64,000 bases of DNA from Schauerella fraxinea (GCA_030849945.1 JAVDKK010000005.1:333068-397067); one strand, 5' to 3'; shown: positions 1 to 9,331, counted from the first letter of the stretch. A program made the numbers and translations. The notes: a model not told the origin generated them from the letters alone.

Positions 1-972
1 CTTCGTGTGCCGCTCGATGAGTTGGTGGAAGGCAACGCCTTCGAGCCGGCAACCACAACCGGCGAGTGGGAAACGACGCTCAAGCTCGTGCAGCAGCTAC
101 ATACCCCGGGGTTGGGCGCAAGAACGTTGCAGGAATGTCTGCGCTTGCAATTGCAAGCGATGGACCCCGGCACGCCCGGTCGCGAACTTGCATTGATCAT
201 GATCGAAACAGAGCTGCCTCGACTTGCACGTCACGATTACAACGGCCTCGAGCGCAGCCTGCGTTGCACCCCGGATCAGTTGCGCGAAGCATGCGGATTG
301 ATCCGTCATCTCGATCCCAAGCCGGGCTTGCGCTTCGCGCGCGACGACACGAGTTACGTGGTGCCGGATGTCATCGTCACCAAGGTGCAGGGATTGTGGG
401 TGGTCGCTGCCAATCGCGCCGCGATGCCGCGTGCACGATTGCACGGCACCTACCCGGCGCTGTTTCGTGGGTCCCGTTATGCCGATCGCACGCCGATGGC
501 TCAGGAACTGCAGGAAGCACGCTGGTTGATTCGCAATATCGAGCAGCGCTATGCAACGATTCAACGTGTGGCAGAAGCGATCGTCGAGCGTCAACAGACG
601 TTTTTTGAATACGGCGAAGTGGCGCTGCGTCCGCTGATGTTGCGCGAGATTGCCGACGAACTCGGCATCCACGAATCGACTGTTTCGCGCGCCACAGGCA
701 ACAAGTATATGGACACGCCGCGCGGCATTTTCGAGTTCAAACATTTCTTCTCACGCGAGCTCGCCACGGAAACGGGCGGCACATGTTCGGCGTCAGCCGT
801 GCGGGCGCTGATCAAGGAAATGATCGAAGGCGAAGATTCAAATGCACCGCTGTCCGATGTGGATCTTGCGCGCATGCTCGGCGAACAAGGCGTAGTGGTC
901 GCACGCCGCACGGTGTCGAAATACCGCGGTCAACTGAAAACGCCGCCGGCGGAGTTGCGTCGCGCTTATTGA
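1..972 (+). CDS. rpoN: RNA polymerase sigma-54 factor, 5'-truncated by window edge
   Basis: This is the C-terminal 323 codons of sigma-54, which directs RNA polymerase to -24/-12 promoters and needs an AAA+ activator to open them. The reading frame is open to the first base, so the N-terminal activator-interaction region lies outside the window. The visible part holds the core-binding region and the DNA-binding region: an HTH around IADELGIHESTVSRATGNKY and, close to the end, ARRTVSKYRG, which is the RpoN box that contacts the -24 element. A factor-independent terminator follows at 1142-1177. The gene commonly found after rpoN in related genomes (hpf) is not here. Within this window the clearest predicted target is dctA at 57 kb. 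Confidence 0.96.
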   Translation, partial: LRVPLDELVEGNAFEPATTTGEWETTLKLVQQLHTPGLGARTLQECLRLQLQAMDPGTPGRELALIMIETELPRLARHDYNGLERSLRCTPDQLREACGLIRHLDPKPGLRFARDDTSYVVPDVIVTKVQGLWVVAANRAAMPRARLHGTYPALFRGSRYADRTPMAQELQEARWLIRNIEQRYATIQRVAEAIVERQQTFFEYGEVALRPLMLREIADELGIHESTVSRATGNKYMDTPRGIFEFKHFFSRELATETGGTCSASAVRALIKEMIEGEDSNAPLSDVDLARMLGEQGVVVARRTVSKYRGQLKTPPAELRRAY

Positions 973-1141
973 GATGGCTTGCTTCCACGCGGCCTGGTTC
1001 TGGGGGCCCCGCTCATCGCCAGTTTGAACGGTCACAGGGATGCCGCCGATGATCAGTGAGAAACACTCATCGCAACTATCGGCCAACACTGACTGTGATT
1101 TTGGACGGTTTCTATAACGAAGCCAGATCTGCTCGAGTGAA

Positions 1142-1177
1142 AATACCGAACTTTACAACAGGTCGGTATTTTTTTTT
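1142..1177 (+). terminator. Rho-independent terminator after rpoN
   Basis: AATACCGA (1142-1149) pairs with TCGGTATT (1163-1170) and is followed by a run of T. It lies 170 bases after the rpoN stop on the same strand. Confidence 0.8.
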
Positions 1178-1230
1178 GGCACCAATTCATTGCGCCGCGC
1201 TTTGCCATCAATCACCACATCCACACGCGA

Positions 1231-1259
1231 AAAAAAACGACCGCCGAAGCGGTCGTTTT
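1231..1259 (-). terminator. Terminator of the secreted-protein gene at 1284
   Basis: AAAACGACCGC and GCGGTCGTTTT form a perfect 11-bp stem with loop CGAA. Read on the minus strand it ends in a T run, just downstream of the 1284-1595 gene. The A/T runs on both sides could make it bidirectional. Confidence 0.8.
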
Positions 1260-1283
1260 CGCTATCTACCGACCCCTTACAGA

Positions 1284-1595
1284 TCAGTTCTTCTTGCCGT
1301 CGTACGGTGCGCCGCCACCCATCGTGGGCGACACGTTGGTGTTGCCCATCGTCGAGGGGGCCTTACCCTTCTCGGTTTGATTGTTGGCGGGGCTGACCGG
1401 CGTCGTGCTGACGGGGCCAGGCGTCGTGCTGCGCGTGGCAGCAGGAGCGGGGGTACCAACCGGCACAGCGGTATTCGGGGGCGTAGCGCCCGAATCATTC
1501 GGCGTCGTGGAAGGCGACGTGGCTTGAGCAAAAGCGGAACCACCGGCGAGCATAGCGGCGATGGCAAAAGCGGAGGTCAGTTGACGAACTTTCAT
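1284..1595 (-). CDS. Small secreted Pro/Thr-rich protein, family copy 1
   Basis: A 103-residue protein with a clear Sec signal peptide (KVRQ, then a hydrophobic stretch, cleavage after AFA near residue 23) and a low-complexity mature part rich in Pro, Thr, Ser and Ala. A GGAGAAG Shine-Dalgarno sequence sits just upstream of the ATG and a terminator follows. The core STTPNDSGATPPNTAVP is shared with the protein at 14250-14546 (NTPNDTTATPPNVAVP), so the two are paralogs. I do not recognise a named family. An extracytoplasmic location is expected. The function is unknown. Confidence 0.8.
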   Translation of the reverse strand: MKVRQLTSAFAIAAMLAGGSAFAQATSPSTTPNDSGATPPNTAVPVGTPAPAATRSTTPGPVSTTPVSPANNQTEKGKAPSTMGNTNVSPTMGGGAPYDGKKN

Positions 1596-1778
1596 TCTAC
1601 TTCTCCTGTGGAGATCTGAGTGGAACCCTCATTTCGCAAGCTGCGTGCCTGTTGACGCTCACCTTAATGACAGACATGCAACACGCGTATCCAAACGTCC
1701 ATGCGCTTCATCCAAAGGCACACCGCTTGCATTGATTTACGCGCGTCGATCCGACGTATTCGCGATCCACTTATCACT

Positions 1779-2072
1779 ATGCATAAAGCCGCCCTCCTGC
1801 TGCCCATTACGGCCATGGGCTTTTATATGAACATCACTATGGTGTCGGCTGAAGAAGCCAGCGCCAGCGCATTGACGTTGACTGAAATCAGCGCCAACTA
1901 CGATGCCGATAAACGCGCGTGCCAACCGTTGCTCGACGACGCTCGCGATCAGTGCCAAATTGAGGCTCGCAACAAGCGCGAGGCTGCACGTATGGAACGT
2001 GAACGCGTGCAGCCGACGCGGCTCACACCGGTGGAAGCTGCAACGGCGACGACGATGCTGCCGGCCCGTTGA
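1779..2072 (+). CDS. Small exported protein with paired Cys and charged helix
   Basis: The ATG at 1779 opens a 97-residue protein with a signal-peptide-like start (MHKAALLLPITAMGFYMNITMVSAEE, shown here only as residues 1-26). A longer in-frame start at 1701 would bury this signal peptide. The mature part contains KRACQPLLDDARDQCQIEARNKR, that is two Cys about 12 residues apart in a charged helix. That pattern resembles small periplasmic Burkholderiales proteins of the type C-x2-L-x7-C-x2-EA-x-x-K/R. No clear Shine-Dalgarno sequence is visible. The function is unknown, and the signal peptide and charged helix are the only support. Confidence 0.5.
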   Translation: MHKAALLLPITAMGFYMNITMVSAEEASASALTLTEISANYDADKRACQPLLDDARDQCQIEARNKREAARMERERVQPTRLTPVEAATATTMLPAR

Positions 2073-2203
2073 TGCGCCTGAAGGAAATACATTGATGGTG
2101 TCCGCATGCGCGGCATTCACTGCGCGCTTGTTCGCAATGATCAGCCTTTAGCCAGGCCACATTACTTCGGTTTGCGCATGCCGGTGAACACTCGCAGATC
2201 CGC

Positions 2204-3604
2204 TCACAACATGCGCTCAAACAGCCGCCCGAAGAACTCCGTGAAGCGGTCTCCCATGCCTCGATCGCGCCACATCTCTGGCGTGATCCTCACTGCAGCT
2301 GCACGGTCCATCGCGAAAAGCCCTTCCATCTCGATGGCGAAGGTATCGCCCAGCATCACCGCGTTGATTTCATAGTTCAGCGTGAAACTACGCCAATCCA
2401 TATTGCTTGAACCGATCGTTGACCACACCCCGTCCACGACGGCCGTTTTCGCATGCAACAACGCGTCGCGACGTTCGTAAATTTTGACGCCCGCATCGAG
2501 CAAGACCTCGTAGTTCGATCTGCCCGCCTGCAACACGATCGACGAATCGCTAAAACCCGGCAATACCAGTACGACGTCGACACCGCGTTGCGCGGCTTCC
2601 GACAGCGCCTGGATAAATGCCGGATCGGGAACGAAATACGCCATCGTGATATAGATCGATCGCTGCGCACTTTGAAAGGCCGACATCAAGGTCAGATAAA
2701 CGCTGAAGCTGTCTTCTGCGCCAGGGCGGTTGGCAAGAATGCGCACAATGGTATTACCGGGATCGGCAGCGCCACTCAACCATTGGCGCGTGGAAATGGG
2801 ATCGCCATTTTGCGATTGCCAGCCGTCCTGGAAGACGCGTTCAATTTCGGCAACGGCAGGGCCTTCGATACGCACATGCGTATCGCGCCACGGAGCATTC
2901 TTGCCGCCGGGCAAATCTTCTGGATCCGGTGTGGAGCGGACGATCGAGGAGGACTGGTAGACATCGCTCACGTTAATGCCGCCGACGAAACCGACTTTGC
3001 CATCCACGACCAGCAGTTTGCGATGGCTGCGTTGATTAGGCGACCAGCTCGTCAAGCCCTTCGTCGGATTCAATGGATTGAAGACGACGACGGCAATGCC
3101 TTCGTCGCGTAGCCGGGCAAAAAGCGCGTCGGAGGTAGACAAGGTGCCCACAGCGTCGACCATCAATGCAACATCAACGCCCTGCCGTCGCTTGGCGATC
3201 AATTCATCGGCAAAGAAATTTCCAACGGCATCGTCGTCGAAAATATAGCTTTCCATATGAATGAAATATCGCGCGCGCCGAATTTCAGCGAGCATCGCCT
3301 TGTAGGTGCTCGGGCCATCCTTGAGTATTTGCGTGGCATTGCCTGCAATCAACGGCGCGCCGCTGATTGCTTGTTCGACCGCAAGATGCCGCGCGAGGAA
3401 CCCCTCCTCCTTGCCGTCAAGCGTGGCGATCGTTTGTGCGCTACGCGCTTTGGACATTTCGCCAGATTGCGTGGCGACGCGTACGCGTTCACGCTGCGCG
3501 CTCAGGCGCTCGGCATCGGGCAAGCTCGCGCATGCTCCGAGCATGGCAAGCAACAAAACGCTGGCCGTGTGGGCCAGCGTGCGCTGAATACGACCGGTAC
3601 CCAT
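2204..3604 (-). CDS. Phospholipase D / cardiolipin synthase-like lipoprotein
   Basis: This 466-residue protein has two HKD motifs: H194-x-K196-x4-D201 (HRKLLVVDG) and H384-x-K386-x4-D391 (HAKTAVVDG). These are the paired catalytic sites of the PLD superfamily as used in cardiolipin synthase B/C. The N-terminus has a lipobox, LGAC with Cys25, so the enzyme is probably an outer- or inner-membrane lipoprotein acting on phospholipids at the periplasmic face. It begins 5 bases after the stop of the 3610-3984 gene and is transcribed with it. Cardiolipin synthesis by transfer between phosphatidyl groups is the likely activity; a phospholipase is the alternative. Confidence 0.85.
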   Translation of the reverse strand: MGTGRIQRTLAHTASVLLLAMLGACASLPDAERLSAQRERVRVATQSGEMSKARSAQTIATLDGKEEGFLARHLAVEQAISGAPLIAGNATQILKDGPSTYKAMLAEIRRARYFIHMESYIFDDDAVGNFFADELIAKRRQGVDVALMVDAVGTLSTSDALFARLRDEGIAVVVFNPLNPTKGLTSWSPNQRSHRKLLVVDGKVGFVGGINVSDVYQSSSIVRSTPDPEDLPGGKNAPWRDTHVRIEGPAVAEIERVFQDGWQSQNGDPISTRQWLSGAADPGNTIVRILANRPGAEDSFSVYLTLMSAFQSAQRSIYITMAYFVPDPAFIQALSEAAQRGVDVVLVLPGFSDSSIVLQAGRSNYEVLLDAGVKIYERRDALLHAKTAVVDGVWSTIGSSNMDWRSFTLNYEINAVMLGDTFAIEMEGLFAMDRAAAVRITPEMWRDRGMGDRFTEFFGRLFERML

Positions 3605-3609
3605 CGCGC

Positions 3610-3984
3610 TCAGGAAGACTTCTTTTGCGTTCCGGTGACATCGCGACTGCGATCGCGATTTTCGTCTGCGGCAGCCTCTGCTTCTTTCGTCGTCTGCTTC
3701 ACGGGCTGATCCGGTTTCTTATCCGTACCCTTGGCAGCCGCTTCGTCCTTGGTATCAGGAAAGTGGCGTGCTTCCGTTTCTTCAAATTTCGTTTCGTCGT
3801 AGTGACCGCGGTATCCGCCTTGATCGCCCTTCTGGAAACCAGGCTTCGATGCCACATCGTCCCACTGCTTGGTCTCGTCGATTTCCTGGGGCATCGTGGC
3901 CGGACCCTCACGTTGCGTATCGTCTGATCCGTCAGTGGCGCCGGATTTGACCGGGGTTGTGGATTTTTTATCGTTTTGGGTCAT
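3610..3984 (-). CDS. Small highly charged, probably disordered protein
   Basis: A 124-residue hydrophilic protein with almost no hydrophobic core, rich in Lys, Glu, Asp, Gln and Thr, and lacking Cys. The start at 3984 was chosen because GAGTGAGGAC lies directly upstream; an in-frame ATG 13 codons earlier lacks such a site. It lies 5 bases upstream of the cardiolipin-synthase-like gene and in a run of four minus-strand genes with a stress-protein character. I do not recognise the family. Composition suggests an intrinsically disordered stress or desiccation-type protein, which is inference only. Confidence 0.65.
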   Translation of the reverse strand: MTQNDKKSTTPVKSGATDGSDDTQREGPATMPQEIDETKQWDDVASKPGFQKGDQGGYRGHYDETKFEETEARHFPDTKDEAAAKGTDKKPDQPVKQTTKEAEAAADENRDRSRDVTGTQKKSS

Positions 3985-4139
3985 ACCGTCCTCACTCAAT
4001 TGCTGCCAGACACGTCGTCGCAAAACGACGTGACGCTGTAAAAACGGTCAAATCTATGCAAGTTCCGTGCCTGATTAAACACCGCGATCGCGATTGTTCG
4101 CCGATGCGCACGCTGCCTTCAGACGATAAAAACGGCGCA

Positions 4140-4712
4140 TCAATGCGCCGCGAAGTGGGTAGAACCGGTAGAGGAAGCCTTACGTGGCGTATTGTCATTC
4201 TCGGTCCAGCGTCCGTGACGCCAGCGACCGCGTGCGCGTTCAACATCCAAACCGCCAGCGTCGCGCAGCAGCCCAGCCACCATGTCTTCCTCATCCGGGT
4301 CGACTTGAGCGGTAAGTAGAACGCCATGTGCGCGTCGTGCCGCCGCTGTGGATGCCGCATGATTACGCGCGAAACCGAGAATGCCCACCCAAGAGCCCAA
4401 AAATGCGCCCACTGCTGCACACGCCAACATGAGCAAGCCGCCACCTTCGAACGTAAGCACGACACCAGCACCGAGCACGGCACCCATCATTCCCAAGCCC
4501 GCCACACTGGCCTGCGGACCATAGCGCGCCGAGAAACCGTTGGGATTCTCAGCGGCGTCGTCATCGGAAATCACGCGCTTGGTGCGCACACCATCGGCGT
4601 TGACGTAGAAGATATTGACCGCATCCTCGCGAAAGCCTTCGGCAAATAGCGCATGCGCAGCGCTATCGGCGGTGGGAAAACTTTCAAATCGTGCTGCGAC
4701 GACGACGGTCAT
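4140..4712 (-). CDS. Membrane protein with central glycine-zipper segment
   Basis: 190 residues with an AGGAG Shine-Dalgarno sequence before the ATG. The N-terminal about 65 residues are soluble (MTVVVAARFESFPTADSAAHALFAEGF). Two Gly-rich hydrophobic segments follow at about residues 68-115 (GLGMMGAVLGAGVVL and LMLACAAVGAFLGSWVGI), then a charged tail with a DPDEEDMVAGLLRDAGG stretch. This resembles proteins annotated as general-stress or glycine-zipper membrane proteins in beta-proteobacteria. It lies upstream of the 3610 gene with a 155-base gap. No enzymatic motif is visible. Confidence 0.7.
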   Translation of the reverse strand: MTVVVAARFESFPTADSAAHALFAEGFREDAVNIFYVNADGVRTKRVISDDDAAENPNGFSARYGPQASVAGLGMMGAVLGAGVVLTFEGGGLLMLACAAVGAFLGSWVGILGFARNHAASTAAARRAHGVLLTAQVDPDEEDMVAGLLRDAGGLDVERARGRWRHGRWTENDNTPRKASSTGSTHFAAH

Positions 4713-4798
4713 AATGCACTCCTACTGCGGTTGACTATATCTCTAGGTTGTACTGTCGAACGCCGTCTGGACTTCGGCGGCGCTCGATGCCGGTACGA

Positions 4799-5143
4799 TC
4801 AATCCTCGTCACTCGACGAGCCGCCGACGACAAGCGCGCCGATCAGCAGACCAAACAGCGCAGCAACGCCAATCGATTTCCACGCATTGTCGTGAACATA
4901 TGCGTCGGTCACGGTCGAGGCGCGTTGGTATCGGTCACGCGCAGTACCTTCCCAGTCGGCGGCAACACCCCGTGCGTGACGGAGTTGCTCGCGCAATCGC
5001 GCACGGGCGCCTTCGATCTCAGAGCCGGTATAGCTGGCAGTCGTACGCAGCAGACCCTCGGAACTGTCGACCAGATCGTGAAAACTGTTTACGACCCGAG
5101 CTTTCTGCTTGGTGATCAGCCTACGTTGCGAACGCTTATTCAT
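4799..5143 (-). CDS. DUF883 (ElaB/YqjD/YgaM) family membrane-anchored protein
   Basis: 114 residues starting at the ATG at 5143, preceded by AGGAGA; an upstream in-frame ATG is less well placed. The body is a charged amphipathic helix (FHDLVDSSEGLLRTTASYTGSEIEGARARLREQL), and the C-terminus holds one membrane segment (WKSIGVAALFGLLIGALVVGG) with a short acidic tail. This is the architecture of the ElaB/YqjD family, stress-induced tail-anchored proteins reported to bind ribosomes in E. coli. It is the first gene of the minus-strand run leading to the cardiolipin-synthase-like lipoprotein. Confidence 0.85.
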   Translation of the reverse strand: MNKRSQRRLITKQKARVVNSFHDLVDSSEGLLRTTASYTGSEIEGARARLREQLRHARGVAADWEGTARDRYQRASTVTDAYVHDNAWKSIGVAALFGLLIGALVVGGSSSDED

Positions 5144-5304
5144 CGCTGACTCTCCTATCTGTAACTGGGACTTCATTGTGGGGGGTCAATGCGCCACTCG
5201 TATTGAGCGTTGGCAACGACCCGTAAACCACTATTTCAGAGCGCCCCCCATTTCATGGGAATGAATCTTGCCCGGATGACGCCTCGATCCCAGGAAATCG
5301 GCCC

Positions 5305-6285
5305 ATGTCCCTACTACAGCAAAGTCCCCTTGGCACCAGGAGTGCCTTTTACCAGTTGCATTCCGAAAGCACTTCGGACAACAAACAGGAACTTGTGACG
5401 GGATTGCGGCTAGATCAAGCCCAGATCAATCCCAAGTTCCTGTACGACGCACTCGGTTCATGTCTATTCGATGCCATTACGCAGGTGCCGGAGTACTACC
5501 CTACTCGATGTGAGCGCGAGGTTTTCGATACGCATGGCGACGCAATTGCACAGTCAGTCGGGCACGTGCAGACCATGATCGATTTGGGCGCAGCAGACTG
5601 CATGAAGGCGCAACGTCTTTTTGACCGCTTACGGCCTGAGCAGTACGTGCCGGTCGATATCTCGGTGGATTATCTGAAAACCTCAGTGATGCGCGTGGCA
5701 GCCCTGTACCCTGACCTGGACATCGTAGGGGTAGGTATCGACTTTTTCCAGACCCTTGCGTTACCCCAGCAAGTTCGACCGGACGAACGCCTCTTTTTCT
5801 ATCCGGGTTCAAGTATCGGTAATTTGAATATTAGCCAAGCCCGGGACATGCTCAAGCGTATCTGCGAGGCTTGTGGGCCAGGCGGCAAGCTGTTGCTTGG
5901 CGTGGATCGCGTGAAATCCGCCGCCGTCCTGGAACCGGCTTACGATGACGCGCTCGGCGTAACGGCTGCATTCAACTTGAATGTGCTACGTCATGCGAAT
6001 CGGCTAATGGGTAGCAACTTCGATATCGAAGACTGGGCACATCGGGCGGTCTTCAACACCGGCGAGTCGCGTATCGAAATGCACCTTGAAGCGCTGCACC
6101 GGCTTAAAGTGAAGCTACCCGATGGAGAACGTATTTTCGAGCAAGGTGAGACGATACACACCGAAAGCTCGTACAAATATCAGCCGGACCAGTTTGCGCA
6201 GATGCTGCGCGACGCCGGCTTCAAGCAGATTTCGCATTGGACCGATAGCAAAGAATGGTTTTCGGTCTTTGCCGCGGTAGCGTGA
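5305..6285 (+). CDS. egtD: L-histidine N-alpha-methyltransferase (ergothioneine synthesis)
   Basis: A 326-residue SAM-dependent enzyme that trimethylates histidine to hercynine, the first step of ergothioneine synthesis. Residues 50-68 contain the family signature LGSCLFDAITQVPEYYPTR, and residues 92-107 (IDLGAADCMKAQRLFD) form the SAM-binding loop. The length matches the family. AGGA sits upstream of the ATG. egtB follows 21 bases downstream, so the two are an operon. No egtA, egtC or egtE is in the window, as is common in proteobacteria that carry only egtBD. Confidence 0.93.
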   Translation: MSLLQQSPLGTRSAFYQLHSESTSDNKQELVTGLRLDQAQINPKFLYDALGSCLFDAITQVPEYYPTRCEREVFDTHGDAIAQSVGHVQTMIDLGAADCMKAQRLFDRLRPEQYVPVDISVDYLKTSVMRVAALYPDLDIVGVGIDFFQTLALPQQVRPDERLFFYPGSSIGNLNISQARDMLKRICEACGPGGKLLLGVDRVKSAAVLEPAYDDALGVTAAFNLNVLRHANRLMGSNFDIEDWAHRAVFNTGESRIEMHLEALHRLKVKLPDGERIFEQGETIHTESSYKYQPDQFAQMLRDAGFKQISHWTDSKEWFSVFAAVA

Positions 6286-6306
6286 AAACATTGCCAGGAT
6301 CACACC

Positions 6307-7629
<1,323 letters not shown>

Positions 7630-7703
7630 CGGGCCACGGGAGGCCATCCAGCGCCAACAAAACGGGTGTTGCGGAACGTGCCCGTGATTGCGGAAAGACG
7701 AAA

Positions 7704-7727
7704 AGGCCTCCAATCGCTTGGAGGCCT
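7704..7727 (-). terminator. Displaced copy of the tRNA-Met terminator
   Basis: AGGCCTCCAA and TTGGAGGCCT form a perfect 10-bp stem with loop TCGC. An A run on the plus strand gives a T run in the minus reading. It is the counterpart of 11630-11653 and may now also serve the end of the egtB transcript. Confidence 0.7.
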
Positions 7728-7736
7728 TTGTATTCT

Positions 7737-7785
7737 TGGTGGCGCATCCCTGATTCGAACAGGGGACCTGCGGATTACGATTCCG
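7737..7785 (-). pseudogene. 3' remnant of tRNA-Met (49 nt), displaced by integration
   Basis: On the minus strand this matches the last 49 nt of the tRNA at 11663-11739, including CCA, the T arm and the anticodon region. The anticodon would read CGT instead of CAT because of one substitution at 7778. The 5' half is missing (sequence diverges after 7785), so it cannot make a tRNA. Confidence 0.9.
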
Positions 7786-7914
7786 CAGGAGAATCAAGCG
7801 TTTACGGGCGAAATAGCCTGGTTAGCGTTCCGCAATTGGCTTGGTGACCTAGCTGCGAGCCGCACCGCAACTGACACCTCCCCCGGATTGCGGAACGACG
7901 GCACACTGAGCTTA

Positions 7915-7934
7915 TACTGTATATCCATACAGTT
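7915..7934 (+). promoter_or_regulatory. LexA/SOS box
   Basis: TACTGTATATCCATACAGTT is a near-perfect match to the canonical LexA operator CTGT-N8-ACAG with flanking TA and TT. It ends 8 bases before the ATG of the 74-codon gene and overlaps a possible -10 (TATACT, 7915-7920 region). The small gene and the SRAP remnant behind it would therefore be SOS-controlled. Confidence 0.8.
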
Positions 7935-7942
7935 AGGCCACT

Positions 7943-8167
7943 ATGTCAGAGCTCGAAATTCTTGCAAAGATTGCGGGCGACGAAGTCGCCAGAGGGTCGA
8001 AAACCCTCCCAAACCCGGAAACAGCCGAAGACCGCGAATACGATGTAGAGCTTGACGCGCGATACGCTGGGCGCGTTCGTGTCTTCTATAAGCGCCAGAT
8101 AGCCAAGAAGGGGAAGCACAGCCACTACTATTGGTTGGTCTACCGCGCCGAACGGATCGAATCTTGA
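7943..8167 (+). CDS. Small SOS-controlled element protein, unknown function
   Basis: A 74-residue charged protein directly behind the LexA box. It has a short acidic N-terminus (MSELEILAKIAGDEVARGSK) and a basic, aromatic C-terminal part (RVRVFYKRQIAKKGKHSHYYWLVYRAERIES). There is no signal peptide or membrane segment. It precedes the SRAP remnant by 29 bases in the same direction, so the two were probably one SOS transcription unit. I do not recognise the family. Confidence 0.6.
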   Translation: MSELEILAKIAGDEVARGSKTLPNPETAEDREYDVELDARYAGRVRVFYKRQIAKKGKHSHYYWLVYRAERIES

Positions 8168-8196
8168 CGCCTATACTCCACGCATAGGAGAACGCC

Positions 8197-8601
8197 ATGT
8201 GTGGACGCATCGCCCAATCTCGTGCCGTCGCCGACTATCTTGAGACGATCGCGTGGAACTCGTACAGCCTGCCCGATGCGCTGGGCCCGCGCTGTAGCGT
8301 GCAGCCGGGAACAAAGCCATTGGCGTTCCACTGCCTGGCTGGCGATCCCGAGGCGACCCGCCTCTTTTGGGGGTACAAGCAGGTCTCGTTCAAGCGCGCA
8401 CCGGTGAGCAACGCCCGCTTGGACACCATCCTCGATCCAAAGAAATCATTCTGGCGTGGCCCGTTCGAACACGGACGCATGCTGGTGCCGGCCGATGGCT
8501 GGTATGAATTTACCGGCGAGAAAGGCAGCAAGCAGCCTTGGTTCATCCATAACCTCGCCGCGATCGCCGCGACGCTGGACGCTCTGCGCGCTGTCGAGTG
8601 A
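8197..8601 (+). pseudogene. SOS response-associated peptidase (SRAP/YedK-like), C-terminally truncated
   Basis: The first 134 residues match the SRAP (HMCES/YedK) fold. It starts MCGRIAQS with the catalytic Cys2 that crosslinks abasic sites, and RMLVPADGWYEFTGEKGSKQPWF around residues 88-110 carries the active-site Glu region. A TGA at 8599 ends it before the family's C-terminal half, where the conserved HDRMP histidine should lie. Full-length members are about 200-230 residues. The N-terminal Cys is kept, but the fold is incomplete, so I call it broken. It sits under the same LexA box as the gene before it. Confidence 0.75.
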
Positions 8602-8837
8602 CACGGCGGCGCGCGCATCCTCGAGCGCGCTTTCACCGGGTTCACAGCCCTTGCAGCGCCCGGCGCACGAGACTGGCGGGCGGTGATGGGGTTCGACGGC
8701 AGCCCCGTCAGCCCAGAGCAACTGCGCGCGCGGTACCGGCAGCTGGCGCAGACGCTCCACCCGGACGAAGGCGGTACCAACAATGCTTCGCCGAGCTCAA
8801 CGCAGCTTACGAAAATGCAAAGCAACACGTGATCTGA
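8602..8837 (+). pseudogene. J-domain-like remnant with frameshift
   Basis: In frame after the SRAP stop the sequence reads RDWRAVMGFDGSPVSPEQL, RARYRQLAQTLHPDEGGT, the start of a J-domain with the HPD signature. After GGT the reading continues one frame over as QCFAELNAAYENAKQHV, the normal end of such a domain. So one frameshift near 8780 and a lost start codon break the gene. Small J-domain proteins of this kind occur in phages and prophages of Burkholderiales. It abuts SRAP, perhaps through a deletion. Confidence 0.6.
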
Positions 8838-8860
8838 CGCCCGACGTACGGTATGCAGTC

Positions 8861-9055
8861 CTATTCGATGCGCCCGCTGTTCAACGCTTCGGCATACCGC
8901 TTGGCGGCCTCGCGCGCACGGTACTTGAACTGTGTGGGGTAGCCGACCAAGGTCACCTCTGACCCAACCAACACAAACGACTGGAACAAACCTCCAGGAC
9001 CCTTGGAGACTTTCGGAACAGCGACATTGCCCACATCTGACCTTTTTCTTTGCAT
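8861..9055 (-). CDS. Small hypothetical protein of the element
   Basis: A 64-residue open frame on the minus strand with a basic N-terminus and a charged helical end (FKYRAREAAKRYAEALNSGRIE). Its ATG lies 4 bases after an 18-bp palindrome at 9059-9076. No strong Shine-Dalgarno sequence is visible. The composition is protein-like, but there is no family recognition, so the call is tentative. Confidence 0.4.
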   Translation of the reverse strand: MQRKRSDVGNVAVPKVSKGPGGLFQSFVLVGSEVTLVGYPTQFKYRAREAAKRYAEALNSGRIE

Positions 9056-9058
9056 GTC

Positions 9059-9076
9059 TTACCAACCAGTTGGTAA
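9059..9076. promoter_or_regulatory. Perfect 18-bp palindrome, possible operator
   Basis: TTACCAAC-CA-GTTGGTAA has perfect 8-bp arms with a 2-bp centre, directly upstream of the minus-strand 64-codon gene. The form resembles operators of TetR-type repressors, but no such repressor is present in the element. Confidence 0.4.
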
Positions 9077-9331
9077 TGAACGCGCAGACACTTAACCCCC
9101 GGTGCTGCTGAGCCTTTCGATGTGGTGACTGCACGCATCACCTAAGACTGATCTTTCAACAGATATGCAGCGTCAGGACGAAACATAATCATATGTAACG
9201 TGGGAGGTAGCAGAAAGGGCAACTCTAACTATCCGGACTAGTGAGTTGGCATTAAATTTGGTTTAGCCTGCCCGTCAGACCATTGCGGAGGCGCGTTGGA
9301 CTCTCTTGCATCACGGCGTCTATTGAACTCA

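Larger units (their letters stand above)
7669..7785. repeat. Left attachment-site repeat of the tRNA-Met element
   Basis: This block is a direct repeat of 11594-11711. From 7732 to 7777 it is identical over 46 bp to 11658-11703. After one mismatch (C7778 for T11704) seven more bases match. Outside the core, both copies contain the same tRNA terminator hairpin and two copies of TTGCGGAA(A/C) spaced 19 bp apart. A simple integration would duplicate only the core, so the match on the outer (egtB) side is unexpected. Confidence 0.9.

Noticed and set aside
7737..7785. A functional tRNA-Arg (anticodon CGT)
   Set aside because: Only the 3' 49 nt are present; no 5' acceptor strand or D arm follows, so the anticodon change has no coding meaning.
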